This document shows positions 47,713-61,469 of a stretch of 64,000 nt of DNA, piece by piece. A program made the translations under genes and the position numbers. The stretch lies in contig NC_067284.1 of NCBI RefSeq assembly GCF_020740795.1, positions 102,973,440 to 103,037,439 on the forward strand. Direction: 5' to 3'. Origin of the DNA: Apus apus. Taxonomy: Eukaryota; Chordata; Aves; Apodiformes; Apodidae. Under the pieces are notes generated by a model that ran no database searches, was not told the origin of the DNA, and was given only the letters and a program-made list of their open reading frames with translations. The number at the start of each line of letters is the position of its first letter. Position 1 is the stretch's first letter.

Positions 47713-49139
47713 GTCTTTTTGTGATTGTAAGGAGGCAGGTCCCTCTTCAGCAGGCTGTTGCCAGGTTGCAGTCTGACAACAGCCCTGAGAAAAGGGGGTG
47801 TTTGGGTACCCAGCCTTGATCACCCCTCCATGGGCTCTGTGCACACCCTGGGCAATGCTGGCATTTCTCCTGGGACTGCACCTGTGCTTGCACAAGGAGT
47901 CTGCTGGAATGGGATGCATGGCCCCCATGGCAGTTCAGGCAGTGATACCACCCCAGGAGTGAGGGCTTGGGGGTCTGGCTCCCAAGGGCAAGTGGCTCAT
48001 CCCCACTGCCAGGGCTACCCAGCCAGGGCTTGCTGGCAAGGACCGGGCAGAGTGGGCACTTCCCATGAGCCTGGGCTGCTGGCCGAGCACAGTGCCTGCC
48101 TGCCAGCCTGTCTCAAAGCAAGAGCACTATAATGAAACATGAAATTTAGGGCCTCACTTGATCAGGGTCTCCGTTATTACAGGGTTTCATATTTCTTGAT
48201 CATTGACAATAGTGAAAGGATGTTTATGCCATTCAGCAAGGAAGAAATGTGTCAGAGTCAAAACAAAGATAATAAATGGTTTCTAAGCCTTACTAATATT
48301 GTTATGTATTTTAAGTGGAAGTAATAGGATAAAAATCATTATTTAACAATCCTAACTCCACCACATATCCTAAAACATATGGTCTACACATATTTTTTTA
48401 CATATTATTGTCATGCTCAATGCAGCATGAATTCTCTGTAAAAATCATATTCTTATAATTAAAAGACATCATGACTGCTCCAGAGATATGAAAGATGAAC
48501 TGCTGGATATAGCTTATGAAAGGTATTTTTCTGCACACTGCTTTAGAGCAGCTAAGCAGTTAAAACATGTGAGCTGCCGCCTGTCTTTCCAAAAGTGCAC
48601 AAAATCAGTTTATTGTCAACACATGTCAATATATTTACTTGCACTGAGGAAATGGCTTCTGTTGATTGTTTTCAACCAGGCTAATGCCTGTATGCCAGAT
48701 TTGCAAATCAAATGTTACCACTACTGTGTTTCTGGCAAAAGAAAGCAGAGCTGTAACTGCAGTACTGAAAAATATCTGTCTTTCATGGTCACCCGACAGC
48801 ATTTGCAGACAGGGATATGAGATTGCATTTTTTTTTTGCAGAGAAGCAATGGTGAAATTCAGGCTAGTGTCCACTGGAGCTATTTCAGGAGCCTGAGGGG
48901 CAATGCTGGAGAGAGCACTCCCAGCTGACTAAGCCTTTTAGCTATAAATTGTCCTGGGATGTTTTTATGTTTAGCTTTTGGCAATAGGAAATGAAGTGGT
49001 ATGAAAGGTTCAAACTTAACAGAACTTCCAAGCTATTTACAGGTACTACCTCTAGTTTAATGGAGCTGCACCTTTGTGCAAACGTAGGCAGCACATACTT
49101 CTACCAGGTCAGGCATAATGGACTCAAGGACTGGGGCAA
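47713..49139. other. Non-coding DNA, GC-rich at its start
   Basis: 47.74-48.13 kb is GC-rich and carries a 124-codon plus frame with no recognisable family. The remainder is AT-rich and featureless. Confidence 0.6.
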
Positions 49140-49205
49140 GGCTGGTTGGAAGGGATCTGTGGATATCATGTTGTCCAGTCCCCCACCCAAAGCAGGACCA
49201 CCACC
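49140..49205 (-). mobile_element. CR1 LINE, diverged 3'-end fragment (antisense)
   Basis: The text 'ggttggaagggatctgtgga' then 'tatcatgttgtccagtcccc' and 'ccaaagcaggacca' matches the reverse complement of an older CR1 3' end ('ttggaagggacctctggaga', 'tcatctagtcca', 'caaagcagg'). It is more diverged than the other copies, so probably an older insertion. Confidence 0.7.
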
Positions 49206-50089
49206 AGCAACGGATCATGTCAGCCATTACCACTGTGCACTCATCAGAAGACTAGATTTAAGCCTAAATACAGCTTGTTTGTACATATCCAGCCCACTCA
49301 TGTCTCTATGAACGTTCCCAGTTGCCTTGCTTTCATGACATGTGATCCACCAGCAAGTGGAAGAGGAGCAATAACTGTGGCAGGCAGGGACAACCTTGAA
49401 GCTTGCCTGCCTGGAAGCAGTGGGATCCAGTATCAAATCTGGGAAGCATAAGGTCTCTCTACTAATTTCCTTTACCCATTAGCAAATCCCAGAAGAATCT
49501 GCCTTCCAGAAAAAAAAAAAAATTCTCACCTTAACCTTGAAGTTCAATGGAATTGCTGAAAGATTTTTCACTACAGCCATCTGACTGAGATTTTCCTGTG
49601 AGTGAAGAGTAAGTGCATGTTTCCTCTGTTATTATCACTCCCATCTCAAACACTCTCTAACTTGTAATCATTTCACCTTAAAAGGTGGTACAGCACAGTC
49701 TAATTGCATACACATCCATACAGGGTGTGCAAAGCAGAGTGCAGCAAATACAAATAATTTTGTGTACCTTAAAAAAGAATTCTGTGAAAATACTTTGTTT
49801 CTTTACATCCACAGCATCAAACGTGATGTTCAAAGATACTCAGCTTTTAATGATCCCAAACAGTTTCAACCCTTTTGAATTGAATAGGACTTTTCCTGGG
49901 AAGTCCATATTCAGGACTGGAGCTTGTTGCAGCAACAGAGTCTGGAAAACAGCATGTGGAATCAGTCAGTGCTAGTGTCTAGAAGAAGAATAGGCTCAGC
50001 CTTGAATGTTCATGTTGGATATTGTCTGAAAAGTTGCCCGTCATGTTACTGCTTGGAAGCTCTGGCAGTCAGGGATGACACGCTCCGGC
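49206..50089. other. Unique non-coding DNA
   Basis: Nothing is recognised. A13-type A-run at about 49510-49522. Confidence 0.65.
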
Positions 50090-50470
50090 TTCCCTATTAG
50101 CCCCCCTGCGCCGCCGGGACAAAGGGAACCGCAGGCTCCCAGCCAAGCACATACATTTGCAAACTGTCGCCAGTCAGTTCCCAAGGCCAGGGGCTGGATG
50201 CCATTGACAAAGAGATGTGAACCGCAGGCATAGCCTGCTCCGCTCTCCCTGCCGAGCCAGTGGCGCTTCTCATGGAGATCTGTAGGGCCTGCTCTCTCCC
50301 CCTCACCGCCCGCAAAGGGCTGGCCAGGACCTGCTTCTGGTTTTTCAGGTTTTTAATCAGTCCCTTCCACCTGGCATGGGAGCCACTGAAGAACTGTACG
50401 CTCCTCGCCAGCATCTCCTTGGCCACGGATCTGTGTAGGGACATTTATCTGCCAGAGCACACCACACTGG
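50090..50470. promoter_or_regulatory. CpG-containing unique block
   Basis: Repeat-free with CpG clusters ('cctgcgccgccgggac', 'caccgcccgcaaagg'). The 115-codon minus frame (50097-50444) begins MSLHRSVAKEMLARSV and is not recognised. It could be a cryptic exon or regulatory DNA; I favour the latter weakly. Confidence 0.2.
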
Positions 50471-51890
50471 AGATGTAGTGTAATGTGCGTAGTCGTGAAG
50501 AGCAGCAGCACAGCAACAAATGATCCTGGGAAAAGATCACAGAGTCATGGAAGAGCAGGCACCCAAGTAAAGGCCTGGCTTCCTTTTGCTCACTTGGTTT
50601 TCACTTCCCTGCCTTCCTCCAGTAACAGCCTGTAGGCCTCAAGGGATACAGAGAGGAAATCCTCTACAAACTGTAGCTTCCACTTGGAGATTCCCAGCAT
50701 CCAAGCTCATGCTCCTGTCACGCTGCTATCCCAAACCAGTGGGAGATATGCCGGTGAACTTAGGCCTGAAACTGCACTGAGCTGATGCGGGCTGAACTGG
50801 GGCCTGCAATGAGATTAAATACCTGAGCCTCAGTGTAGCCTGCGTGGTAAGGAAAGCCCTGTCTTTCCCAGGGAGATGACCCAGCCAGCCAATACCTCCT
50901 CCTTTGGAGAGAAGCTGATGGGTTTCCAGCACACAACACTAGCCCTGCAAAGGGCAGCTACGATCTCATCATGCCTCCCACTCGATGTTTAACTGCCTAA
51001 TGCAAGTGTGGAAAATGACCTGACAAATGTTGCTACTGAGTCACATAAGAGCAAGATCCAGGGGGGAAAATACATCTCCATATAGTGTCAGGGACAATGT
51101 GCAATTCCTGCCCATCCTCTTCTTAGAGGGGACATGGGCACAGGTGAAGAGTGATGCCCTGTGTTAGAGAGTGCCCAGTGCATAGAAAACCCTTTTCTCC
51201 AGAACTTTGCTGGCAGCATATGCTCCCATCTGTCTCTTTCACTCTCACTCACCGCCTCTTCATTTTTCCTATCTTCATGCCTGAGCTCTACTTCACACTG
51301 AGGTGCTCCAAAGGCACACTGGGGACACTCAAAATATTCTCAGTCCAGCATTGCCACTAACTCCTGGGTGGATTTGCACTAGCCATTTCCTTGTTAGCTG
51401 GGACACAAGTACTAGGACCTGCCATGCCACTGAAGCAGAGGATCTACGACATTGTACCTAACATCAGCTGGAGGCAGAAAGGGTCTTCTTATTTGGAGGC
51501 TGAAAATACTAACCCTTCTGGGAAGTTGTGTTATTCATAGCAGAATTTTGCCCTTACCCCATGACCTTGGCCTGACAGGCTTTTATGTATGTTTTTTTCT
51601 ACAGGTAGTTTTAACCACTTTTACCTGAAACCACAGGAAAAACCATCCCAGACCACAGCTATTCCGGAGGCAAGAACTTCTTCTAGACTGCAGTTCTTGC
51701 CATGTATCCCCCCGGTACACTCACAGCACTCCAGCCTTTCCCCAGCTGGTTATGAAATGGTGGGCTGCAACACTCCTTCCCTGGTCACCAATCAGGCCAC
51801 CTCAGCATATGCAGCCCACTCTCAATGTACACAGAAGATGCTCAGGCTATTGCAGCAGCACTGGATTGATCTCTTCTTTTCTTCTTCTTC
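50471..51890. other. Unique non-coding DNA
   Basis: No gene or repeat is recognised. Confidence 0.65.
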
Positions 51891-51910
51891 TTTTTTTTTT
51901 TTTTTTTTTT
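51891..51910 (+). repeat. Poly-T run (T20)
   Basis: Twenty T preceded by CTT units and followed by 'gcttgatgcag', again splice-acceptor-like. Only about 16 open codons follow before a stop. Confidence 0.95.
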
Positions 51911-54199
51911 GCTTGATGCAGAAATGGAGTGTGACAGTCAAAGCCTTCAAACCTCCCAAGCACAAGGGCTGAGGACTCTGCCTGCTTGCGGACATTACGT
52001 GTATCTACAAGATGAAGCAATGTCAGGAATTAAATCCCATGAGGCAAAATTCTGACAGTTCATCATTGTACATTTACCTAAGAGAATATATGTATAAAAT
52101 ACATATGGAACACTGTGTTGATTTTTTTCCAGCAGAATATAATTCTTCCCACTATGCATCCAACAGAGAACCTGAGCAAGCTTTGAAAAACACACTGGAT
52201 CTCAGGAATCCACCAGGCTGAAGGATCACTATATTGCTGTGACCTTCTCGTATGTAACCAACAGATTTTTGCAGAGCGGAGATACAGACGCCTCATCATC
52301 AGCCCCTCTCAGTTTACTCTCACATTCACATCTTCAGGCTGAGGCAGAGCAGTGACAGAAACTGAGCAGTTTTCATTTTCTTTGTAGACCTCACTCCCAA
52401 GCACTCAGTGGTCAGATCATGGACACACAGTGATCTTTTTTTTTTTTTTCTCTCCTCCTTTTCCCCTCGGCTTAACACTTTTTCCTTTTCAGCAGCAATT
52501 TCAAGCATGCTACACTTCTGCCTACATTAAATATCACTGGTTCAAAAGCATTTTTGTCATTTGTCTAGCTTTTAGCCAAGGTCTCCACAACCTTTTCTCC
52601 CAGTTTAAAGACAAAACTTATCTCAAAGCAGTGAGAATAACTCCACTTTTCAGCCAGACCTATGGGAAAAAACAAACAAAACAAAACAAACCCAAAAAAA
52701 CCACCAGCAAAAATTTTCATTGCATCAGGCATTACATTCAGAGCCCAGAAGAATTAATGACATTGTCATAACGAGGAGAAATATCCCATGAGCCTGAATA
52801 TGCACACACACATGTGAATGCAACACATACACAAACTCAGATTTTTATGAGCAGTGCTGTCAGCAGGGAGATTGTTTATAGTTGCCAGTAATTTATAGCT
52901 TTTAAATGTAATGTTGGAATGCAAATAACTTTCCCAGTCCCCTTCCCTCACTGATCTTCTCATGAATAAGGCTGAAAGGAGCCCAAGCAGGAGACAACCA
53001 GGGAGGAGGACGAGGAGACAGGGAATGACTCAGCCTGCCCCCTCTTTCTCCCGGCCCCTGGAGATGTCAGACCCCAGCCATGGGATCCCCTCCCAGCTCA
53101 GCGTGAGGACTCACTCGGAGCACAGCTACGTGGGACATGGTACTTAACAATTCCTATCCCAGGCAATGAAGCAGGAATAGTGCTCAGCCTACTCTGCAGC
53201 AAAAACGTATGAAACAGCATGAAGAATAAACCAAACAATCTTTCTGGGGTTTTTGCAGGAAGCCTAGGATTTTCCTTTCCCTGCAGGATAAATGACCATC
53301 CTAATGCTCACCTCTTCTCTTTCTCCTACCTTTTCAGATCAGAGGGAAGGACAAGATATTGAAAACTGTCTTTCCATGCCATTCAATGTCAGAACTGCTA
53401 CAGTCAGTTTTATCAGTGTTTAGTGATGCTACAATTTATTGGCACTATTGGGAATGTGATTTCTTTATATGCAGTTGCAGTCCAATTAAAAAAAATTCCC
53501 AAGGGTGCTCTCCCAGAGAGCAGCCTTTGCCCAGCCTGCCCAAAAAACAACTGAAACCAATTGGTTTGGCTGCTGGTCTCTGCCAGCTTTGATTGTGAAG
53601 GCTTACAGGAAGATATATAAAATAAGCAAGCTACTGTACTGTTCATACAATGCTAACAATAAAGATTATCTGTGGAGCTTTTAAATTCCCTTCTCCGGTG
53701 TTTTCATTGTTTTTCTTTTCTTTTTCCCCTCCACCCCCCTTCCCTAGTGAGAGATATTTCTATTTAAATTTCTGTTTAATCTATGATAAGTTACAGTTTG
53801 GACTTCATAAAATGTTTTGGGGATCTGCATGTGAAAAGGCAGAGACTAGCCTGTCAGATGTTTATGAGTGAACACTGAGAACTGCAAAATATCTGCCTCG
53901 CCTCTCACACTGGTGAATAAGAGAAAGCAATGAAAGAATTTATGGTAGCAGGCAGATGTGAACAAAGCTGTCAGACTGATCCCAAGCAAAGGATCAGCTC
54001 AGGAGAAAACATCTGAGTCCTGAGCAACTAACTACTGAAAAAACCACAAACCAAACCATAATGGGTGTTTAAAAATGAGCAATATTATAAGCCTTACTTA
54101 AAGTCTGTGAAAACTCTGGGAAGTTTTATGGTGGGCAGAACTTAAGGGTCAATTTTTCCAGCTTTTTTTCATCACCTCTGCAGAGAAGAAAATCCTGTC
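51911..54199. other. Unique non-coding DNA
   Basis: T14 at 52436-52449 and an A/C-rich patch at about 52668-52705. Frames of up to 113 codons are low-complexity or unsupported. Confidence 0.65.
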
Positions 54200-54362
54200 T
54201 CCTTCTAAAGGGGCGGCTGAGGCTTTGCCGTGCTCTCTCATGGTCGCAGAGTGAGGGCTTTGGAGAGGAGCGTTAACACCGCAGCAGCCGGAAGCGCGGG
54301 GAAGAGAAGCGCGGTAGCCGGGAGGGGAAGGGCACGGGAAGAGGCTGCCGGGGAGCAAAGAG
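54200..54362. promoter_or_regulatory. Short CpG-rich patch with GC box
   Basis: A GC box 'ggggcgg' at 54210-54216 is followed by about 150 bp rich in CpG, including two copies of 'gaagcgcgg'. The region is isolated in AT-rich surroundings. A weak promoter or an orphan CpG patch is possible. Confidence 0.3.
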
Positions 54363-56479
54363 GGACATAGGCTTTATGACCATCATGGGAGTATGCAAAT
54401 CTATATGGCAGCCTAGTGTTTGTAATGCATGCCAATACACACACATATCTATATAAGGCAGAAGAAGCAATTTCACCCTAGAGCTGGCAGAAGTGAGTCT
54501 TGGTCTGAAGAGCTTTGGGTTTGTCACATTGCAATGTCACAACATTTTTGTCCCTTGGATTTTTTGTATGTAGAGATAACCAGTCCAGGGTTTTTAGCAC
54601 TTTGAACAATTTGAGCCACCAAACATAGACTGTCTATATCAGTACTTCAATTACTTAAGATAGATGAGCAGAAAATTAATGTTGCTGGTTTTGTTTAGCT
54701 GAAAATCTCTGCAGGACTCATCTTTTTTCAGATAAGATGATAGAGACTATCATAATTATTATAATTGGAAAGCAATTACCTGGAAAGCAAATAAAGCAGA
54801 CACCAAAAGAAAATTACATTTAACAGGTTAGTTTTAATCTGAAAACTGTAAATACTTTCCTACCAGTTAAAAATGTCAATTTGTCTGTTAGATGTCATTT
54901 CCAGTTTTCTCTTTTTCTCATTTTTTTTTCTTTTTTTTCTTTTTTTTTTCCACAAGAGTCCCCAGATATGTGAGGGGGAAAAAAATTAAAGATAAGGCAA
55001 TTAAAGAAAAATACATGCCTTTTGGGAGAAAATCTCCCTGATGTTGCTCTGTCAGAAACATGACTGTTCCCAGTGCTGCTAGGCTGTCGTCTCTGCATGC
55101 ATAGGTTATGGTGGCTCCTCAGTCCCTGGGAGACCAGTCCCCAGATCTTCCCTAGCTGATCTTCATCCAGTCCTATTGGTGAGAAAAGGATTTTTGCCCC
55201 TGGCTTCATCAGTTGCAGGACTGCACCCTTAGTCTGAGTCTTTACCTTACTGAAGTCTCAGGAAGAGGTATCTCTTTTTCGGCAAGACAGTCTGCTTTCT
55301 GAAGGGCCTTCAGCAAAGTGCAGCTCTGCTGCCAGGTGGTGTAAAACTGGACTCTGGGTCCAACCCAAGTATAATAATAGCAGTGCTGAGGGGCTCAGGC
55401 ACAAGTAGACATTCCCTAGGAAAACAGGGGTTTGTCCTGTGCCTTGATGGGCTCAGGCAGCTTTAATTCCACTGTCCTAAAGCCCAGCCTGTCCTTTCTA
55501 AGCAGCTCAACATGGAGAAGCACCATAGATTTCACACACAAATCTGCAATGTTTTACAAACCAGGGTGAAGGGAATCAATGTCATTCCTGCTTCATGCAT
55601 TGTACACCAGGAAGCAATAGCCAGAGTAGATGTTCTAGCAATGTCACGAAAATGTCAGCTGCCCCTCGACACATCTATCCTCTGATGAACTCAAGACATG
55701 CTTGCTCCTCCAAGTCCCACAGAGGTGCTCCAGGCTGGAGGTCCCAATGGAGAGGCCACATAGGATGGCCACCAGTCCCTTTGCCCAATCCAGGGTCAGG
55801 TATCCTCTCCCCGTGGCAATGCCAAGTGGACCAAAAGTGGGTGGGGAGGACCAGCTGGGAGCCAGTGGCACATCTCCATGAGCATGCACAGACATGCCCT
55901 TTATTGAGGGTCCCTGGTCTGCATTTCAGTCTCCTTCATTCTCATATGGCTGTGAAAAGCCAAAAGCAGTGTCCTCACCCTTTTGGGACACTTTCCAGTT
56001 CCTAATTAAGGAATCCTCCTTCTGCTTCCAGGGAGGAATCACTTGAGGTGCTCTTGTCCTTGCAAAGAGGGGGGAGCAGACCTGCAGAGCATTGCTGCAG
56101 AGCACCTCGGTGATTACCTCAGAAGTGCCCCGGGGGAATGTCCTGGGTGGGTGTTACATATTTAGCTTTAAAAGCTCCTGAAAGTTCCTGCTAAGGAGTG
56201 TAACACAAGGCACCGGTTGCTCTTTATTAAATTATTAACACCTCAAACGCCCCCTAAAATCTAGTAGCAATTTTCAGGTCAAATTAGTGTCAGTGGTTTA
56301 ACCCAGAAGTATCACAAAAACAAGAGCATTATAATTACCTGGGATTTGGAGCAGTTTCATTGCCAGCTACTGGACTCCAAGGCTTTGTGCTGAGGACTTG
56401 TTCACAGTGCAATAGCTATCAGCAGCATACAGTAAAATTTACCTGACCTAGCTCCTCACCTTCCAGGTCAGAGTGTGCT
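54363..56479. other. Unique non-coding DNA
   Basis: T-rich low-complexity at about 54907-54950. A 136-codon plus frame (55595-56005) is unsupported. Confidence 0.65.
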
Positions 56480-56860
56480 CCTGATAATATTAAAGAGAAG
56501 TTTTTATGGATTTGCAGTACTCACCAATTCATTAATTCCTTAATGTTGTTTTATCGAACATTAAGTACTTTTTATCTAGCAAATAAAAAAAATAGTGCAA
56601 CAATTATCTTGAAAAATGCTGTGATACAGTTCATTTGGATAATTTTAAGCTGTCATCACTTGCTAAAAAGAGCCAAATGACCGCATTTATAGTACAAACA
56701 ATCCTAAATCATAGTTAATATAGTTTCTGCAACAGCACTTCTTGGAAAAAGTGACTCCACATTTATGGAAGTTTATTGAGTAGTTTATCTTCATTTAAAA
56801 AATGTTCAGATTGAAAATGTCCGCATTTGCTTGGACCCATATTTCTTGGGAATATTTCAG
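56480..56860. promoter_or_regulatory. Candidate conserved AT-rich block
   Basis: Repeat-free text with clustered cores: 'ccaattcattaattcctta', 'ttttatcgaacattaag', 'gcaacaattatctt', 'gctgtcatcacttg'. Of all the AT-rich stretches in the window this looks most like a conserved enhancer, but I could not align it. Confidence 0.25.
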
Positions 56861-58004
56861 GTTCTTCAACTATTCTGCACTTAGGCGCTTTATGAAATCC
56901 ACTAAAGCCTGAAGCAAGTCACAAGTACTGTATACCACCTCCATGTATATCATATATCAGAAGAGGGTTTGCTGTAGAAATAAAGAGCACATAAACTGAG
57001 GCTGGATTGAGCAGACAGAATGAAGGTGAATAAACCAAATGAAATGTGTCATTGGCCACAGTGGAAACTCTAAGCATGCACTTGTTCAGTTTTAATTATA
57101 CAGATAGTGAAAATCACGCCATTCCACAGAGGCAAATTAGGGTTCAAATGGAAAGCATAATTCAGGTCAAATAAGCAGCTGAAAGGGAAAAGAAAAGAAA
57201 AAAGAAAAAAAAAAAAAGTTATATAATTAAATATTGGCATTTGCATTCTAAAGACTCGGGTCTACAGAAGCTGGACTAAAATCTTACCCAGGCAGGAGCC
57301 AAACACAGCATTTTACCTGAATAGTTATGTGGGAGAGGTTTTCAGATTCCCCCAGAAGCTGTGGAAGTTTCTATTTTGATGTCCTGCACAGCACCACAGG
57401 CTGTTTTACTCTTGGAACACTGCAAAATACCACTGTCCTATTCTGTAGTAAGTAAGCACATTTATAGAAATCTTCAAGACAGAATCCTGTTTCTTTCAGC
57501 ACATTCTGCTGACAAGGCCAGTGTTGCAACAATCATCGAAACTCCAGTGTTGAAAACAATTTCAAATAAATTAATCACTCCTATATATAACATTCATCTG
57601 GAAAGTAAACATATGCAAGGATATATCGATGTGGTGATTATTGCTAAAAAGTTATTTGGTTTTTGGTGAGGGTTTTGGGTTTTTTAAATTATTATTATTT
57701 TATACTTGTTATAAGTCTTATACAGAAATACAATATTGTCTACTCAGAATGACAAGAGGTAACGTGCATTTTTTAAGCTAACGTTTGCTGTTCATGGTTT
57801 AAAATCCGAGGCCAAAACTTCCCTGGGCAGCTGTGCTCTGTCAATCTCTGTCCATTTTTGCAATCTGCATTGGACACTCAAGGAGATGCTATTTTTCCCA
57901 GCCCTCCCAAAGCTCCCGGCACATCTCTGCAGATACAGGTGAGCAACCCCCATCCCGTCAACGCCCACCCCCAAGTGCACGAGCAGATATGACATAATTT
58001 AAGG
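56861..58004. other. Unique non-coding DNA
   Basis: A purine-rich A/G tract lies at 57181-57218. No gene is recognised. Confidence 0.65.
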
Positions 58005-58100
58005 GGATGACACCCGGGTCGGGGAGCGGCGGGGGGGGAGGGCAGAGCGGCTCCCCCAGCCCCAGCTCCGGTCCCGCCGCGGTATCACAGTGACTCCAAG
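58005..58100. promoter_or_regulatory. CpG-rich patch with G-quadruplex motif
   Basis: The plus strand at 58016-58042 has four G-runs (3, 4, 8 and 3 G) separated by 'tc', 'agcggc' and 'a', which satisfies the usual G-quadruplex pattern. It sits inside a CpG-rich stretch ('gtcccgccgcgg'). Function is inference. Confidence 0.45.
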
Positions 58101-61100
58101 CGGATTCCTACAGCCATTGACATGATGGAGAGGAACGTGGCTTGGTGGGGATTTGATTAGACTGAAGGAAAGTTCTCTGTTACCTGCCTCCTCAGGCTCG
58201 GGCATCACGTTATCCGGGCGGTAACGACACTGGTTTTATTGACCTTATTTGTCTGGAGATGTTTATGTGCGTGCCTGCCTCGGAATCTTTAGCTACAGGA
58301 TATCTATATCTATATCTCTCTGTCTCCAGATATGAACAGATACATGCAGATACAGACACAGGAGGTGTGCAATCTAGCCTTGTGAACCTTCAAGCACGTC
58401 TTTCCCTGCTGGCCGCACCAGGACTGGCCACGTGAAGTGGTAGGCACAGATACACCCAGTTGTGGGATGAGTGAAATCCTCAAAATACTTTACTGTCTCT
58501 GCAGCAACTGACTGCAAATTATCATAGAATTAGTCTCTGGAATTCATTGGGATACTTTCTTCCTGAGATTTTCTGAACATCCCTTCAGATGTTACCGTGC
58601 TATCTCAGCTATTTTTTTCTGGATATTTTTTCCTCCAGCATCTTATATTAAAGATATCTTTATAGGAGATTTCCACCTTTTAAAGTAGAAAGAAATACCC
58701 CTCTCAGCCACTTCTGAAGGTAAATTTAGGTACTTTTCCATATCACTCAATGAATACGTTTGTTATCACAAACAAGCAGTGAGACACCTACAGAACTTCA
58801 AAAGATTTGCTGTACTTAAAGGCTTTTTTGGGCACTGCAAATAAGTTATTTATAGGGTGAATTCTGGGAAGCACTTCTTACCATACATGCAGCATGTTGG
58901 GCTATTACTCACCTAGCAAGCACTGCCTCCCTCAACAGTTGCTACTGAAACTGCACGTGTCTGTGCTAGGGAGCTGCCTGCCACTTTGTCACTGCAAAGC
59001 ACCCACCTTTAGATCTGCAGAACAGAGTTTTCTGAGGGGGTGATACATCTGGCAGCAGGACATCCTCCTAGGGCTGTGGGCAGCCTCGCCAGCAGTGAGC
59101 ATCTCCTTGCCAGCCAGGGAAGCTGGGAAAGCTCTGGCAGCAGAAGCAGTGCTTCCCCTGCCCACCCACCCCTGCCATCACGATAGCGGTGCCAGCCACC
59201 AAAAGTCTCTCTGAGGTGCTCAGGTCATGGGTTAAGCAGAACTAAGCAGTGCTTCTATTTTCTCCATCTTTTGCCTTTGTGCAAAACAGGTGCAAATGAT
59301 TTAAAATGCCTGGAAAATACAGATATGGCAGCTCTTTATGTGCCCTCCATAGAGGTAGGAAATTGACTGCATGCAAGAACCCTGTCAGGCTCAGAAGAGC
59401 AGCTGTCCTAGGCAGTCTGGATTTCTTCACATTTTTGCTTACAAACACGTTTCAGGAAGAATTTCAGGGGCAGACAACATCCACCTTTGGATCTTGCAAG
59501 GTAAGAGCCAGGCCATGTCTCCAGTAAGTTGTCCGCACCAGATAGAAAGGCGAAATCATTCCATGGAGCCCAGCTTGAGCAATTTAAGAAAGAAAACAAC
59601 TGGCAGAGCTTCTACTGCTCTGCAGCGAGAAGCTATTATTAGATGAATCCTCAGGGGCAAACTCAGTTGCGGTTGGTCAGTCATTGAAATATTCCTACTC
59701 GGCTGCTTCCATGCTGTCCAGGACATGAAGCAAATGAAGCCTGGCTGTTACCCAGATGATCCATGATGTTGTGACCAGATGGAACTTCACTTACAACATG
59801 TGTAGATGCCTGCTGGACAATAAACAGGCTTTCACTGTCTTTTGCTCTGATGAGCTCAGGGGGGTTACTGGCAGGTTAAAACAATCACAGCCCAAAAAAA
59901 TTATTTAATTATTTATTTATTTATTGATGCCAGAACAACAACAAGAAAGTTTAAATGGATGTTTATATTTTGTATTAGTGCTGATTCTGGTTTTGCCACT
60001 TAATTCAGGATCAGCAAAGAAAAACATCTGTGTTTTTGCCCATAAGCTTGTGTGGGTTTTTTTCTCTCGAAATGGTTGTAATAGCTGCAAACACAGCTTA
60101 CAGCTAAACCAAATACTCAGCCTCATTTCCATTTGGGGGCAGAGGTGGGTATGTATGCACTTGCATGAGTGGCCCCCCATGTGTACTTTCACATAACTGG
60201 CCATGCTCCCTTACAACAACTTTTGAATGAACTGGACAATTTCAATTACATACCATCTGAATTCTTACAAATAAAATTAAAAGCTGAAATGGAGAGATTC
60301 TAGCCCCTGCTATAAAGAAAGACACCATGCAGGTTCCTCCCTTGCTACCCATGAGAAATTGAAGGAAAAGGAGAGACAAGCACACACACACACATTCTGA
60401 CTGTTCCAGTTGCAGGAAAAGCCTTATTAGATACCAGAGAAGATGCAGATCCATGGCTAGCCAGGCTGTAATAGCCCTACTGTGGTGTTTCTCAGATCAT
60501 GGACATGTGAAACCTGGGTGTAGAATGGAAGAAGGATCAGGCAGAGGCCAAAGCTTCTGCAGAAATCTCAGTTGATCTCTGCACACTCAGCTTTTATATT
60601 TGTTACTGAAATCTCTGGCTGTTCTCAACAACAGAAGAGCCAGAAACAAACAATCTTTAAACAAAACTTCCTCATTCCTGACAAAGGATGAAAAAGCTGA
60701 TCCAAACACCCACACTTCAAATTAGGTAATTTGTTTTATTGCCCCTCACTCAGATGTGATCCCTACTTCCAGAAGCTGAATGGGTCATACGAGCATCCCC
60801 AATCTGCTCCTGGAGAAATTCAAGTTGCTTTGTTGAAGCCTCTGTCAAAGCTTGCACTCATGTGTCCAGTTTTATGATGTAGGAAACACCCGTCAGATCT
60901 GTTCCAGCAGCTCAGCTGTGTGGGGATCAACATCCAGATGAAAAGTCATAATGAACAGCTGGCAAGTTTTTCAAAAGCTTCAGCTGGCTCTCAATTTTGA
61001 AACAATGTCCCTGCAAGGACAGAAATCTCTGCTTCTTTCCCAGGAATATTAAAAAATACTACTTGAAATTGTCATTTGAAATGAGGTACTAGAAAAGCAA

Positions 61101-61469
61101 TTAAACAGTAAACTACATTGTGCAGTTAGAATACAAGGAAAGTTCATGTTTCTGGACTGCAAGTATCACTTCACTCATGAGCTCCAGATACTGATACAGA
61201 TAATTTCAAAGCATGCATATTTATAAATCAACAGGTTGAATAATACATGCAAGAAAAAAATACACAACTGTGGGTTGAATCATATCTCACTGACTATGCC
61301 TGTGCTGCATTTCATAGCAACACTGCAAAGAAGGTGGAGTTTCATGACCAAGTTATTAAAAACCAGTTGCAAACACCGCTGCACTTCAGCAGGAGCATGC
61401 TCAGGCTGTGCAGCTAACTGTGGTGCTCTGTACCTCACTGCAGATCTTTCTTGGCTTTTTTTCTAAATT
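58101..61469. other. Unique non-coding DNA
   Basis: There is a TTTA-rich run at about 59901-59925 and a CA run near 60382-60392. A near-consensus splice donor 'caaggtaaga' lies at about 59498-59507 after a 73-codon open frame; no acceptor-defined exon is evident. No gene is recognised. Confidence 0.6.

Noticed and set aside
50097..50444. 115-codon minus frame
   Set aside because: It reads as a plausible protein by eye but matches nothing known. Opposite-strand frames are open too.
59371..59646. 91-codon frame with a faint CR1 ORF2-like string (GADNIHLWIL)
   Set aside because: Only about five of ten residues fit and no further CR1 pattern follows, so no element is called.
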